Positions 36,860 to 45,920 of a DNA stretch of 64,000 nucleotides are shown here, piece by piece. The notes under the pieces were generated by a model. The model saw only the letters and a list, made by a program, of their open reading frames with translations, made no database searches and was not told the origin of the DNA. Origin of the DNA: Candidatus Krumholzibacteriota bacterium (GTDB taxonomy: Bacteria > Krumholzibacteriota > Krumholzibacteriia > Krumholzibacteriales > Krumholzibacteriaceae); NCBI GenBank assembly GCA_016933255.1, contig JAFGBF010000018.1, forward strand, positions 124,001-188,000, written 5' to 3'. The position numbers were made by a program, and so were the translations under genes. Within the stretch, counting starts at the first letter, position 1; each line of letters starts with the position of its first letter.

Positions 36860-38011
36860 ATGGATTTCGAGTTTACGACCGAGCAGAAGGAAATGCAGGA
36901 GGCCGCAAGGAAATTTGCAAAAGGAGAGTTTACCAGGGAACTTGCCCTCAAACATGAAGAGGAGCATTCATTTCCGGAAGAAATCTGGAAAAAGGCTGCC
37001 GAACTTGGGTTTATCGGATTACATTTTCCTGAAGATTTTGGCGGGCTGGGGCTTGGTGTCATAGAAAATGTGATCGTGGTAGAGGAATTCTGCAGAAGAG
37101 ATTCCGGTATTGGAACGGCGATCGCCCTCTCCGACTTTGCTTCAGAGATAATCATGCGCCATGGATCGGACGCGCAGAAATCGAAATATCTGCCTGCTGT
37201 CGCCTCGGGGAAAATGATCTCGGCAGGCGCCTTTACCGAACCGAATCATGGGAGCGATATAACGCGGATGGATACGACCGCAGTGAAAGAGGGAGACAGC
37301 TGGGTTATAAACGGCACCAAGACGTTCATCACGAACGGGCAGATCGCCGATTTCTATCTTACTCTCTGCCAGGTCGATCAGGATGTTGCTCCTTCATACA
37401 AGGGGATGGCCATCATCCTTGTACCGAAAGATACAGAGGGTCTTGGTACGGAGGATGTAGGATCGAAGATGGGAATAAGGATGACATCGACGGCCGAGGT
37501 ATCTTATGACGATGTGAGGGTCCCGGTGGAGAATTTAATCGGCGCCGAAGGAAAAGGGTTTTATCAGGTCCTCGAGTTTTTTGACGAGTCTCGCGTCGAG
37601 ATAGCCGCTACCGCATTGGGGATCGCGGCTGGAGCTTTCGACAGGGCGCTGGCCTATACTATGGAACGAGAGCAGTTTGGGCGATCGATAGCAAAGTTCC
37701 AGGTCAATCAGCATAAGCTTGCCGATATGGCTACGGCTATCGAGTATGCGAGGCTTCTGACATACAAGGCCGGCTGGAACTTCGATCAGGGGAGGATAGA
37801 CCCGAAACTGACCTCGATGGCGAAATATGTGGCAGCCAAGACTGCGGTCTATGTCTCGGACGAAGCTATCCAGCTCATGGGCGGTTACGGATACATGACA
37901 GAATATGAAGTTGAACGTTTCTACCGCGACGCGAAGATCTCCGAGATATATGAGGGAACCAAAGAGATCCAGAAGAATACGATAGCCAGCCAGATATTCA
38001 AGGAGTTCTGA
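36860..38011 (+). CDS. Acyl-CoA dehydrogenase
   Basis: 383 residues, normal length. AFTEPNHGSDI is the FAD/substrate signature, GTKTFITNGQIADF follows, the C-terminal helical domain has YTMEREQFGRSI, and QLMGGYGYMTEYEVERFYRDAKISEIYEGT carries the catalytic Glu of the EGT region. It oxidises acyl-CoA thioesters to 2-enoyl-CoA and passes electrons to ETF. The start ATG at 36860 is preceded by GGAGG. It stands alone; no ETF genes are adjacent, so the chain-length preference is not predictable. Confidence 0.93.
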   Translation: MDFEFTTEQKEMQEAARKFAKGEFTRELALKHEEEHSFPEEIWKKAAELGFIGLHFPEDFGGLGLGVIENVIVVEEFCRRDSGIGTAIALSDFASEIIMRHGSDAQKSKYLPAVASGKMISAGAFTEPNHGSDITRMDTTAVKEGDSWVINGTKTFITNGQIADFYLTLCQVDQDVAPSYKGMAIILVPKDTEGLGTEDVGSKMGIRMTSTAEVSYDDVRVPVENLIGAEGKGFYQVLEFFDESRVEIAATALGIAAGAFDRALAYTMEREQFGRSIAKFQVNQHKLADMATAIEYARLLTYKAGWNFDQGRIDPKLTSMAKYVAAKTAVYVSDEAIQLMGGYGYMTEYEVERFYRDAKISEIYEGTKEIQKNTIASQIFKEF

Positions 38012-38048
38012 TCGGGACAGGACAGAGATTGAAGGAGAGTATGATCTG

Positions 38049-38615
38049 ATGCCATGGAAATCGGGAATCAAACGGGCCGTTTTGTCAGTATCGATAATAT
38101 TACTGCTGTTACCCGGGACAGGGGGCTGTTCAGGGAATAATGGTGGTAAAGATGAAAAAAACGCCGCCGGATCCCAACACCCGGCTGAAACCGATCCGAG
38201 GGTCAAGTCAAATGTAGTGCTGAAAAGACTTGACGGAACTACAGCGCACATAAGCGATTACAGCGATAAACTGCTCTTTGTGACTGTTTTCGCTACCTGG
38301 CACCTTGATTCTCGTGAAATGATCCCTATTATGAATAGGCTCCAGAGCAAGTTTTCCAGAAAAGTGACCTTTCTTGGAATCTCGCTGGATTCGAAAAACC
38401 CCGCTGTTGTAAGGAATTTTGTCGTAGGCAATTCCATAAATTTTGAGGTCATGTTCGATGGACAGAGTGCGGCGAATGCTCTTGGGGGCGCCAGGAAGCT
38501 GCCTACCACTTATATCCTGCTCAGAGACGGCACGGTCTTTACCAGGATCGAAGGATTGCAGAGAGAAAAAAAGTATGAGGATGCTTTGAGGTATGTTTTC
38601 AACAAGCGCCTGTGA
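38049..38615 (+). CDS. TlpA/AhpC-like thioredoxin-fold lipoprotein lacking CxxC
   Basis: 188 residues. A signal peptide ends in a lipobox (GTGGCSGN), followed by a thioredoxin-fold domain: TTAHISDYSDKLLFVTVFATW, then HLDSREMIPIMNRL where TlpA/ResA proteins have CxxCRxEMP, then GISLDSKNP and LPTTYILLRDG with the cis-proline. Both active-site cysteines are replaced (His and Ser), so ordinary thiol-disulfide exchange is excluded. It may act as a binding or scaffold protein in the periplasm. It lies 37 bp after the acyl-CoA dehydrogenase. Confidence 0.85.
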   Translation: MPWKSGIKRAVLSVSIILLLLPGTGGCSGNNGGKDEKNAAGSQHPAETDPRVKSNVVLKRLDGTTAHISDYSDKLLFVTVFATWHLDSREMIPIMNRLQSKFSRKVTFLGISLDSKNPAVVRNFVVGNSINFEVMFDGQSAANALGGARKLPTTYILLRDGTVFTRIEGLQREKKYEDALRYVFNKRL

Positions 38616-38743
38616 TAGCAAGTTTGAAATGCCTGTATTTAAGAAGATATCCTGTTTCGGGGACCTCTGATAGCCCGGGTGCATGTGAGGGCCGGGCAGG
38701 AGATGAAATAGGACCTGTTGTGCCGTCTTTACGGGGGAATTGA

Positions 38744-40063
38744 ATGATGCCGTTGAATTTTTCACAAGACCAGCTCGCTTTGATCAACCTGCTTCTCAGG
38801 ATTGCGGTCATGGCTGGAATTATAAGCCTGCTCCTCGGATTCAGGTCTGTCGGAGAATATCTCGCAAGATTAAAGGTCTCAAAAGGCGTTAAGGTAAAAC
38901 TATTTATCTTCTTCGCTGTAATATTTTCGCTCGGCATCGTAGTAAGAAAGATGTCAAATCAGGCGGCAATGGATCTTGCCCTTGAGGGCGCGCTCATCGC
39001 CGGGTTTCTTGGAGGAGCCTGGGTGGGATCAGGAACAGGTTTTGTAATAGGGCTTACCTGTTATTCCTTTGGTGAGACAGTAGCCCTGCCTCTTTATACC
39101 TTTGCCGGATTCCTTTCGGGAATCCTTTATTCAAAACTTGGCGAGAGAGGTGAAATATGGAACTATTCGCTCAACCCGTTTTTTATAATATACAATTTTA
39201 TTGAAAAACTGTTCAAAGGCAGGCTGGACAGAAATTTTCTGCCGTTTATACTCGTTATCGCCCTTGCACTTCTGAGATACAGGCTGCTTGATTCCTATTA
39301 CCGGAGAGGTATGCTGTACGGGTACCCGACGAGAGACTGGTTCTTCGTGACTATCGACATTATCGTCCTCGTATATACACTAGGGATAGCACTTAAAATG
39401 GCGAACAACGCCAGGCTGGAAGTGATAGTCAGGGAAGAGGAAAATCAGCTCGTACACGCCAAACTGACGACACTGAAGAGCCAGATCAATCCTCATTTTC
39501 TATTCAATACCCTTAATTCCATTTCAGCCCTTATACGTACCGATGCGGAAAAAGCGAGAGAGATGACGAGGAAACTTTCGTCTATATTCAGAAAATCTCT
39601 CGAAGACACCTCTGATACCCATTCTCTTTCTGAAGAGATGGAGTTCATCGATGATTACCTCTCGATAGAAAAGATAAGGTTTGGAGATAAAAAGCTGAAG
39701 ATCGTGAAAGAGCTGGAACCTGCGACGATGTCCTTCCATCTGCCTTCGATGCTTCTTCAGCCTGTGGTGGAAAACGCGATAAAACACGGGATATCATGCG
39801 TCACTTGCGGGGGGCGGGTAAGGATATCTTCGAAAAAGGATAAGAACGGAATTCTCGTTGAAATAGAGAATAACGGGCCTGTCGTGGATAGTTTCGATAT
39901 GCCGTCTCTTCTGACGGGAGGGGTTGGTATGAAGAATGTGGTCGAGAGGCTGAAGATATATTCCCGCGGGGAAGGAAAAATATCGATCGAGCCTGCCGCC
40001 GGGGGAGGGGCTGTCGTAAGGCTGTTTATACCGGGTGTTGTCGAGAGGAGGCAGGATCGATGA
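38744..40063 (+). CDS. LytS-type sensor histidine kinase
   Basis: 439 residues. Six to seven hydrophobic helices occupy the N-terminal 220 residues (LytS/YhcK-like 5TM region with SGTGFVIGLTCYSF), then a His-kinase internal region with SQINPHFLFNTLNSISALI (phospho-acceptor His) and an ATPase domain with LQPVVENAIKHGI and GGVGMKNVVERL. This architecture senses membrane or small-molecule signals and phosphorylates a LytTR regulator. The stop overlaps the start of that regulator (ATGA), so the two are a coupled pair. Confidence 0.92.
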   Translation: MMPLNFSQDQLALINLLLRIAVMAGIISLLLGFRSVGEYLARLKVSKGVKVKLFIFFAVIFSLGIVVRKMSNQAAMDLALEGALIAGFLGGAWVGSGTGFVIGLTCYSFGETVALPLYTFAGFLSGILYSKLGERGEIWNYSLNPFFIIYNFIEKLFKGRLDRNFLPFILVIALALLRYRLLDSYYRRGMLYGYPTRDWFFVTIDIIVLVYTLGIALKMANNARLEVIVREEENQLVHAKLTTLKSQINPHFLFNTLNSISALIRTDAEKAREMTRKLSSIFRKSLEDTSDTHSLSEEMEFIDDYLSIEKIRFGDKKLKIVKELEPATMSFHLPSMLLQPVVENAIKHGISCVTCGGRVRISSKKDKNGILVEIENNGPVVDSFDMPSLLTGGVGMKNVVERLKIYSRGEGKISIEPAAGGGAVVRLFIPGVVERRQDR

Positions 40064-40833
40064 GAATCAAAACCCTGATTGTCGACGACGAAGAGCTTGC
40101 TCGCAGCGAGATGAGATTTTTGCTAAAAGAACAAACGGAGATCGAGGTGATCGGGGAAGCCTCAGGCGGAGAGGAAGCGGTGAGGATTGTCAGGGAAAAC
40201 GATCCTGACCTGATCTTTCTGGATATTCAGATGCCGGAAGTGGATGGTTTTCAGGTAGTCTCGACCCTGATGGAAGAAGAGAAGCTTCCATTAATAGTAT
40301 TTACAACAGCATATGATCAATACGCCATCAAAGCGTTTGAGATCAACGCGATCGATTATCTACTCAAGCCGATTGAAAAAGAGCGGCTTTCTGAGGCGAT
40401 TGAAAGGGCAAAAGCCATTTTACCGCGAAAGGAAGAATATCTCGAGCGGATCAGGAAATTGGCTGGAAATATTAAAGTAGGGACGAGGTTTCTGCCTCGT
40501 CTCGTAATACATAAAAACAACCGTATGGTGCTTGTTGAAGTGGAGAAGGTCGCGTTACTTCAAAAGGATGGTGCAAAGGTAGCGGCTTATACCGACGAAG
40601 GGCGTTTTGAATCGAACTACGCAGATATCGACGAGATCGAGGTCCAGATCGATCCGAGGATGTTTACACGCCTCGGCGCCGAATATCTGGTAAATCTTAG
40701 AAAGATCACGCAGATAATACCCTGGGCGGGCGGTAACTATATAATGACGCTTGATGACAGGGACAGTTCCGAGATCCGGCTTCACAGGTCTCAGGCTCAA
40801 CTTCTCAAAAACAAGATCGAAGGTGTCTTTTAG
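40060..40833 (+). CDS. LytTR-family response regulator
   Basis: 257 residues. The receiver domain has TLIVDDEELAR, the phospho-acceptor Asp in LIFLDIQMPEVDGF and Lys in YLLKPIEKERL. A C-terminal LytTR DNA-binding domain (about residues 150-255) contains LVIHKNNRMVLVEV, FESNYADIDEIE and EYLVNLRKITQI. LytTR proteins bind two direct repeats upstream of targets, often in cell-wall or surface gene control. It is coupled to the LytS-type kinase; a lipoamide dehydrogenase follows 14 bp downstream. Confidence 0.93.
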   Translation: MRIKTLIVDDEELARSEMRFLLKEQTEIEVIGEASGGEEAVRIVRENDPDLIFLDIQMPEVDGFQVVSTLMEEEKLPLIVFTTAYDQYAIKAFEINAIDYLLKPIEKERLSEAIERAKAILPRKEEYLERIRKLAGNIKVGTRFLPRLVIHKNNRMVLVEVEKVALLQKDGAKVAAYTDEGRFESNYADIDEIEVQIDPRMFTRLGAEYLVNLRKITQIIPWAGGNYIMTLDDRDSSEIRLHRSQAQLLKNKIEGVF

Positions 40834-40847
40834 GAGGTCTGACAGTT

Positions 40848-42221
40848 TTGGATCAGGTATTCGATCTTCTGGTTCTGGGCGGGGGGCCGGCGGGGTATCC
40901 TGCCGCGATCAGGGCTTCTCAGCTTGGAGCTTCCGTCTGTCTCATAGAAAAGAGCTCACTGGGAGGGGTCTGTCTCAACTATGGGTGCATACCGACCAAA
41001 ACGATGCATGGGCTGGCGCATCTGATCGAACTTGCCTCCAGCGGAGAGGGAAAGGGGGTATCAGGTTCGATAAAGTGCGATGCTGAAGGGTTGTTTTCAC
41101 ACAAGGACGAAGTTGTGAAAAACCTGGTCTCCGGAGTCGAGAAGATACTTAAGGGTAGAAAGATCGAGGTCCTGAAAGGATCGGGGAGGATCGTAGCGCC
41201 TGGCGAGATCGAAGTGGAAGGTCACGGAATAGTCAGGGGAGACAAGATAATAATTGCTACCGGTTCGTCGGAGATAGAGATCCCGGGAATTGGGTTCGAT
41301 GGCAGGAATATTCTCAGCAGCACGCATCTTCTCGATCTCGGAAGGATCCCGGAGAGTATGATCGTTATAGGGGGAGGTGTGATAGGATCCGAATTCGCTT
41401 CGATCTTCTCTGCGTTCGGAACAAGGATCACGATAGTCGAGATGCTTCCCTCTCTTATCTCTACTGAAGATATCCATGTAACAAGATCTTTCCAGTCACT
41501 GATGAAAAAGAAGGGAATCACCCTTAAACTCGGCTCGAAGGTAACCCGGCTGGATACTGTGGAGGGACAGGTCATCGCTGAACTTTACAGCGGAGAAAAT
41601 ATCTCTGCCGAGATTGCGCTGGTATCAGTGGGAAGAAGACCCAATATATCAGGCGTAGGGCTGGAAGCTCTTGAGATAAAATCAGATAGAAAAGGGATAA
41701 CCGTCAATAGCAGGATGGAGAGCTCGGCAGATGGAGTATACGCTGCTGGAGATGTCACCGGGGGATATCTGCTTGCCCATGTGGCGACAAGAGAAGGTAT
41801 TATCGCGGCTGAGAATGCTCTGGGGGGATCCCGGGAGATCGACTATTCTTCCGTGCCGTTTACGATATATACTCTTCCTGAGATATCTCATGTAGGGCTA
41901 ACCGAAGGAGAAGCCGGGGAAAAAGGGTTCGAGACCGCGGTCGGAAGGTTTCCCTTCGCCGCCAACGGTAAGGCGAAGGGCCTGCGCGAAGAGGATGGTT
42001 TTGTCAAGTGGGTCGCGTCTAAAGATGATGGAAGATTACTGGGACTTCATATAATCGGGCCCCAGGCTACAGAACTTATTTCGGCCGGCATAATAGCGAT
42101 AGAAAAAGGGATGAGCGTCGAGGATTTCGAGCCGGTCATTTTCCCGCATCCGACTCTTTCCGAGGCTGTCGGTGAGGCCGCGGAAGCTCTTCAGGGCAGA
42201 GCCATACATCTCTTGCGATAA
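40848..42221 (+). CDS. lpdA: Dihydrolipoyl dehydrogenase (E3)
   Basis: 457 residues from a TTG start behind AGGAGG. The FAD site is VLGGGPAGYPAAIRA, the redox-active disulfide is GGVCLNYGCIPTK, the NAD site is IVIGGGVIGSEF, and the C-terminal dimer interface has GPQATELI with FPHPTLSEA (catalytic His-Glu pair). It reoxidises dihydrolipoyl groups of 2-oxo-acid dehydrogenases or the glycine cleavage system. No E1 or E2 gene is in the window, so the partner complex is unknown. Confidence 0.92.
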   Translation: MDQVFDLLVLGGGPAGYPAAIRASQLGASVCLIEKSSLGGVCLNYGCIPTKTMHGLAHLIELASSGEGKGVSGSIKCDAEGLFSHKDEVVKNLVSGVEKILKGRKIEVLKGSGRIVAPGEIEVEGHGIVRGDKIIIATGSSEIEIPGIGFDGRNILSSTHLLDLGRIPESMIVIGGGVIGSEFASIFSAFGTRITIVEMLPSLISTEDIHVTRSFQSLMKKKGITLKLGSKVTRLDTVEGQVIAELYSGENISAEIALVSVGRRPNISGVGLEALEIKSDRKGITVNSRMESSADGVYAAGDVTGGYLLAHVATREGIIAAENALGGSREIDYSSVPFTIYTLPEISHVGLTEGEAGEKGFETAVGRFPFAANGKAKGLREEDGFVKWVASKDDGRLLGLHIIGPQATELISAGIIAIEKGMSVEDFEPVIFPHPTLSEAVGEAAEALQGRAIHLLR

Positions 42222-42326
42222 TCTGTTATATTATTATTCAATATCTATCGTATCGGGAAAGTCAGGGTGCGGCGGATGCTGAAAAGGTATCGAATGAATG
42301 ATCAACTGCGTACGGGGAGGTCTGTT

Positions 42327-44981
42327 ATGCCGGAAAAATTCCAGGGAAATCTTCTGCTCGGAATGATTATCGCCGCTTTGCTGATACTGCCTTTATCAGC
42401 CGGAGTGTGCAAAAGATACGTTGAAACGATCCCGGGAGGTCCGGAGATCATCTATCAGGATTATCCGGAAGCGGAAGTCGTATGTATTTCTGTCGCGGTC
42501 GCCGCCGGCTCGGTATACGAATCGGCCGAAATCAGAGGAGTCACTCATTTTCTGGAACACCTCTGTTTTGACGGCACCGAGAGGTTTTCCCGAAGAGAGA
42601 TAAGCGGATGGGTCGATGATTCCGGCAGTTTTCTGAATGCCTTTACAAGAAAAGAGACGACCGTATATTTCATGCTTACCGGCAGAGGTCATCTTGAGGA
42701 TGCGGTCGAGATACTATCGCAGATGCTGCTGCATTCTGTATTTCCTTCCGATGAGTTTGAAAAAGAAAAAAAGATCGTTCTTGAGGAGATAAGTCAAACG
42801 ATAGACAGCCCGGGCCAGCAGAGGGCGCGTTTTATAGACAGGTACCTTTACAGAGGGAGTTCACTGACAGAACCTGTCCTGGGATACCCTTCAACGATAA
42901 GCGAGATAACCCGGGAACAGGTAATCGATTATTACAGAAAGTATTACAATCCTTCCAGAATGCGCATCACAGTTACAGGCGGTTTTGACAGAAGGCAGGT
43001 AAGGGGATGGGTCAGCGACTACTTTTCCGAGGGCACCTGTGATCCTGTCTCCGGATTGCGCCGACAGAAGCCGCCGGGCAAAAGGGTTGAGGATGGGAAA
43101 CGGTCCTCAGAGAATATCGAATATATATCCAGACCGAGGTGGAGTAACGAGATTACTGTCAAGAACAGCAGTGAATTCAAGGCGGGGATAGAGGTTCTTG
43201 TGCCTGTGCCGGGTATGGGAGAGAAAGGGTTTTCCGCTCTTTTGCTTCTTGAAGAGATCCTCGGCGGTGATTTTTCTCCCCTAAAGGAGATACTCGAAAG
43301 GGCGTCCCTTCCGCAGGCACAGGTATCTCTCGAGGTGCACAGGGGTTTTTCAGCGCTTAGGTTCCAGTTTGACCCTCCTTCTGAACCTGGAGGCAACGGG
43401 TCGGAATTGATAGAAGCGATCGCTTCACTTTCATCGTGGAACCCTTCAAAAGAGATGCTGGACGGCGCCAGGACTTCATTCCTTTCTGCCGAAGCTGCCA
43501 ACAGGGAGAAATTCCATTTCTATATCATGCTGGAAGGCGAGAGGATCTCATTGTTCGGTGAGAGATATCTTTCAGCGATCAGCGAGGGGATAGAAAAGAC
43601 CTGTGTAGAAGATATTCTGAGAGTACTGAATGTGTATTTTGATCCGATTTGTTTTAACGCTGTCTATATAGATGACAGGCCGATACAGGTCTCGCGGGGA
43701 GACCGTGACGCGAAACCGCAGCAGCGAATTCTGGATAACGGAGTGACTTTAGCCTGTTCGAAAAGAACAGGTTCTGACATTGCCGCCATGCATATAATGG
43801 TAAAAGGGAGAAGCTGCGTTGAAGAGGATTTTATGCCGGGAATGAGCGTGATACTTTACAAGGCCCTGGAGAATTCGGAAGCCGGGAGCGTTCTCTCTGC
43901 CGGGATGCGCTCGATCGGAGGTTCTGTTCAGTGGTCTGACAACCCGTATATTCCGATGGATGATTATTATCTGAACCCTTCCTGGTCATTTATTAGGCTG
44001 GAGGTTCCGGCGGATAATATTGAAAAAGCTGTAAGGCTCGTCACAGACCACCTTTTCAATTCCGTGTTGACAGAAGAGGACCTGAGCGGAGCAGCAGCCC
44101 GGTTAGGAAGAGAACTGGCTGTAAGGTCCGGATCTGCTTCGGCGGGGCTTTGGTCCGCTGTGAGAAAATCTCTTTTCGGGGAGCATCTCTATTCACGCTC
44201 AGTATTCCCCGACCCCTCCGATCTTGCAAAGGTGACGATCGATCAGCTCGGCCTCTTCAGGCAAAAAAGCCTATGCGGCTCGAACCTGATAGTAAGTTTC
44301 GTCTCTCCCCTCGATCCAGTTCCGGCCCTCGCGAGGTTCGAAAAGGCGTTCTTCGATCTGCCTCCCGGCGAAACGAGGGACTGTATGCCGGTCCGGGATG
44401 CCGTTGCAGCAGGACTGCATGATGAAAAGAGTGAAAAATCCGGTGTATATATGGCGGCAGGATGGAGGATGCTTGATCCTTCGATAGAGGAAGCAGCGGC
44501 GGCGAGCGTAGCCTCCGAGCTGCTGAGCAGAAGGATGCAGCTTGAGATAAGGGAAAACCGGGGACTTGCGTATTCAGCCGGAGCGTCTGTAGATCGCTTC
44601 GAAGGGGCGCTTATGATCACGGCTTCTCTCGGAACAAGGAAAGAAAACCTTGAAGAAGCCACTGAAGCCTTAAAAAAGGAGATCCTGGGGCTTGGCACAG
44701 ATCCGGTTACAGCAGATGAGGTCGCAATCGCCAAAAACCGTGTGATATCAAAGCTTGCGCGCCGCAGGCTGTCGAGTATCAATAAGGCTTTCTCTATAGG
44801 ATTCGACATTTTCCTCTGCGGAGGCTCGAAAGAAAGCGCACTGATCGAAGATCTTTCGTTCGAAGAGATCAGATCGATAATAGATGATCTGCTGCTGGGG
44901 GATCAGATGGTCCTGGTGAGAACGATTCCGGAAGAAGGTGGCGAAAGAAAAAAAATGATGCCGGCTGGGAAAATGCATTGA
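42327..44981 (+). CDS. M16-family zinc metallopeptidase, two-domain
   Basis: About 884 residues. A signal peptide (NLLLGMIIAALLILPLSAGVC) suggests periplasmic location. The N-terminal M16 half has the inverted zinc motif HFLEH (about residue 76) with a downstream Glu in VLEEISQ; the C-terminal half has no HxxEH and is the usual inactive partner domain, with ENRGLAYSAGASVD typical of the family. It likely degrades peptides. The ATG at 42327, preceded by GGGGAGG, places the signal peptide correctly; upstream in-frame ATGs do not. Confidence 0.9.
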   Translation: MPEKFQGNLLLGMIIAALLILPLSAGVCKRYVETIPGGPEIIYQDYPEAEVVCISVAVAAGSVYESAEIRGVTHFLEHLCFDGTERFSRREISGWVDDSGSFLNAFTRKETTVYFMLTGRGHLEDAVEILSQMLLHSVFPSDEFEKEKKIVLEEISQTIDSPGQQRARFIDRYLYRGSSLTEPVLGYPSTISEITREQVIDYYRKYYNPSRMRITVTGGFDRRQVRGWVSDYFSEGTCDPVSGLRRQKPPGKRVEDGKRSSENIEYISRPRWSNEITVKNSSEFKAGIEVLVPVPGMGEKGFSALLLLEEILGGDFSPLKEILERASLPQAQVSLEVHRGFSALRFQFDPPSEPGGNGSELIEAIASLSSWNPSKEMLDGARTSFLSAEAANREKFHFYIMLEGERISLFGERYLSAISEGIEKTCVEDILRVLNVYFDPICFNAVYIDDRPIQVSRGDRDAKPQQRILDNGVTLACSKRTGSDIAAMHIMVKGRSCVEEDFMPGMSVILYKALENSEAGSVLSAGMRSIGGSVQWSDNPYIPMDDYYLNPSWSFIRLEVPADNIEKAVRLVTDHLFNSVLTEEDLSGAAARLGRELAVRSGSASAGLWSAVRKSLFGEHLYSRSVFPDPSDLAKVTIDQLGLFRQKSLCGSNLIVSFVSPLDPVPALARFEKAFFDLPPGETRDCMPVRDAVAAGLHDEKSEKSGVYMAAGWRMLDPSIEEAAAASVASELLSRRMQLEIRENRGLAYSAGASVDRFEGALMITASLGTRKENLEEATEALKKEILGLGTDPVTADEVAIAKNRVISKLARRRLSSINKAFSIGFDIFLCGGSKESALIEDLSFEEIRSIIDDLLLGDQMVLVRTIPEEGGERKKMMPAGKMH

Positions 44982-44987
44982 TATTTA

Positions 44988-45016
44988 TTGACCAAAATCT
45001 CCTTTTTATATATATA
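44988..45016 (+). promoter_or_regulatory. Promoter of the ferredoxin gene
   Basis: TTGACC (44988-44993), a 17-bp spacer and TATATA (45011-45016) lie just after the M16 peptidase stop codon. The ferredoxin ATG at 45057 follows a ribosome-binding site, AAAGGAGAG. Confidence 0.7.
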
Positions 45017-45056
45017 GGGGGAGAAATGGGTTTTAACTGTTAAAGGAGAGATAAGT

Positions 45057-45227
45057 ATGACACACGTGATCTCGGATGAGTGCATCGTCTGTGGTGCATG
45101 TGAGCCTGAGTGTCCAGTCGAAGCGATCAGCGAAGGTGAATCGAAATATGAGATCGACGCTGACAAATGTACCGATTGCGGAGCCTGTGTCGAAGTCTGC
45201 CCCACTGAGGCGATTTCACCGGAATAA
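45057..45227 (+). CDS. Small 2[4Fe-4S] ferredoxin
   Basis: 56 residues with two classical clusters: CIVCGACEPECP and CTDCGACVEVCP, each CxxCxxCxxxCP. It is a clostridial-type low-potential electron carrier. It has its own promoter, ribosome-binding site and hairpin terminator, so it is expressed as a single-gene unit. The electron partner is not indicated by neighbours. Confidence 0.95.
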   Translation: MTHVISDECIVCGACEPECPVEAISEGESKYEIDADKCTDCGACVEVCPTEAISPE

Positions 45228-45264
45228 CAAGACCTGGTCAGGCAGACAAGATTTTCTTATATAA

Positions 45265-45323
45265 ACGGCTACTATCACCGGATTGCGCTTCAAAGGGCAA
45301 AGGTGATGGTCGCCGTTTTTTTT
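45265..45323 (+). terminator. Terminator of the ferredoxin gene
   Basis: ACGGCTACTATCACC (45265-45279) pairs with GGTGATGGTCGCCGT (45302-45316) with two mismatched positions, followed by eight T residues. It separates the ferredoxin from the converging queH gene and may act in both directions. Confidence 0.85.
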
Positions 45324-45334
45324 GTACAGGGGTG

Positions 45335-45898
45335 TCATCGGGCTTTTCTGTTTTTTGATTCTTCGAGGCTGAGAAGGCAGCCGCAATAATTCTGCCTGGT
45401 AAGGCCCAGTTCCCTGCTCTTTTCAACGCTGAGCCTGAAACCGTCTTTCTTTTTGAAGTCTTCGCCGAGAAATACGATGCCGTTTTTCTTTGCCGCTTTT
45501 TCACCCTCTTTGAGTATGATCTTATGTATCTTGTGAGGGCTGACGGACAGGGTCGACGTAAAGAGACCGAATCCCAGCGCTGCTGCTTTCGCAGATGAAG
45601 CTTCAAGACGAAATGCGTAGCACCTCCAGCATCGCTCGCTTTTTTCAGGCAGATGGCGAAACGGCTCTATCTGCTGCCACCACGCTCCGGGGTCATATTC
45701 TCCTTCATACAGGGGTATGTCGAATTCCAGACATACTTTTTTCATTTCTTCAAGTCTCTGAAGATACTCCCCGATCGGCTGGATATTGGGATTATAATAG
45801 TATGCAGCAACCTCAAATCTTTTCGAAAGGCAGGAAAGGAGATGGCTGCTGCACGATGCGCAGCATGCATGTACAAGTATTTTGTTTCGGGGTTCCAT
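45335..45898 (-). CDS. queH: Epoxyqueuosine reductase QueH
   Basis: 187 residues. HACCASCSSHLL near the N-terminus and CWRCYAFRLE plus YCGCLLSL are the conserved cysteine motifs of the QueH (DUF208) family, which binds an iron-sulfur cluster and another metal. YYYNPNIQPIGEY and TLSVSPHKI also match. QueH performs the last step of queuosine tRNA modification, replacing the cobalamin-dependent QueG. It is transcribed with the M23 peptidase gene upstream (22-bp gap). Confidence 0.92.
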   Translation of the reverse strand: MEPRNKILVHACCASCSSHLLSCLSKRFEVAAYYYNPNIQPIGEYLQRLEEMKKVCLEFDIPLYEGEYDPGAWWQQIEPFRHLPEKSERCWRCYAFRLEASSAKAAALGFGLFTSTLSVSPHKIHKIILKEGEKAAKKNGIVFLGEDFKKKDGFRLSVEKSRELGLTRQNYCGCLLSLEESKNRKAR

Positions 45899-45920
45899 TC
45901 TGTTTCACCGCGGGTATCGG

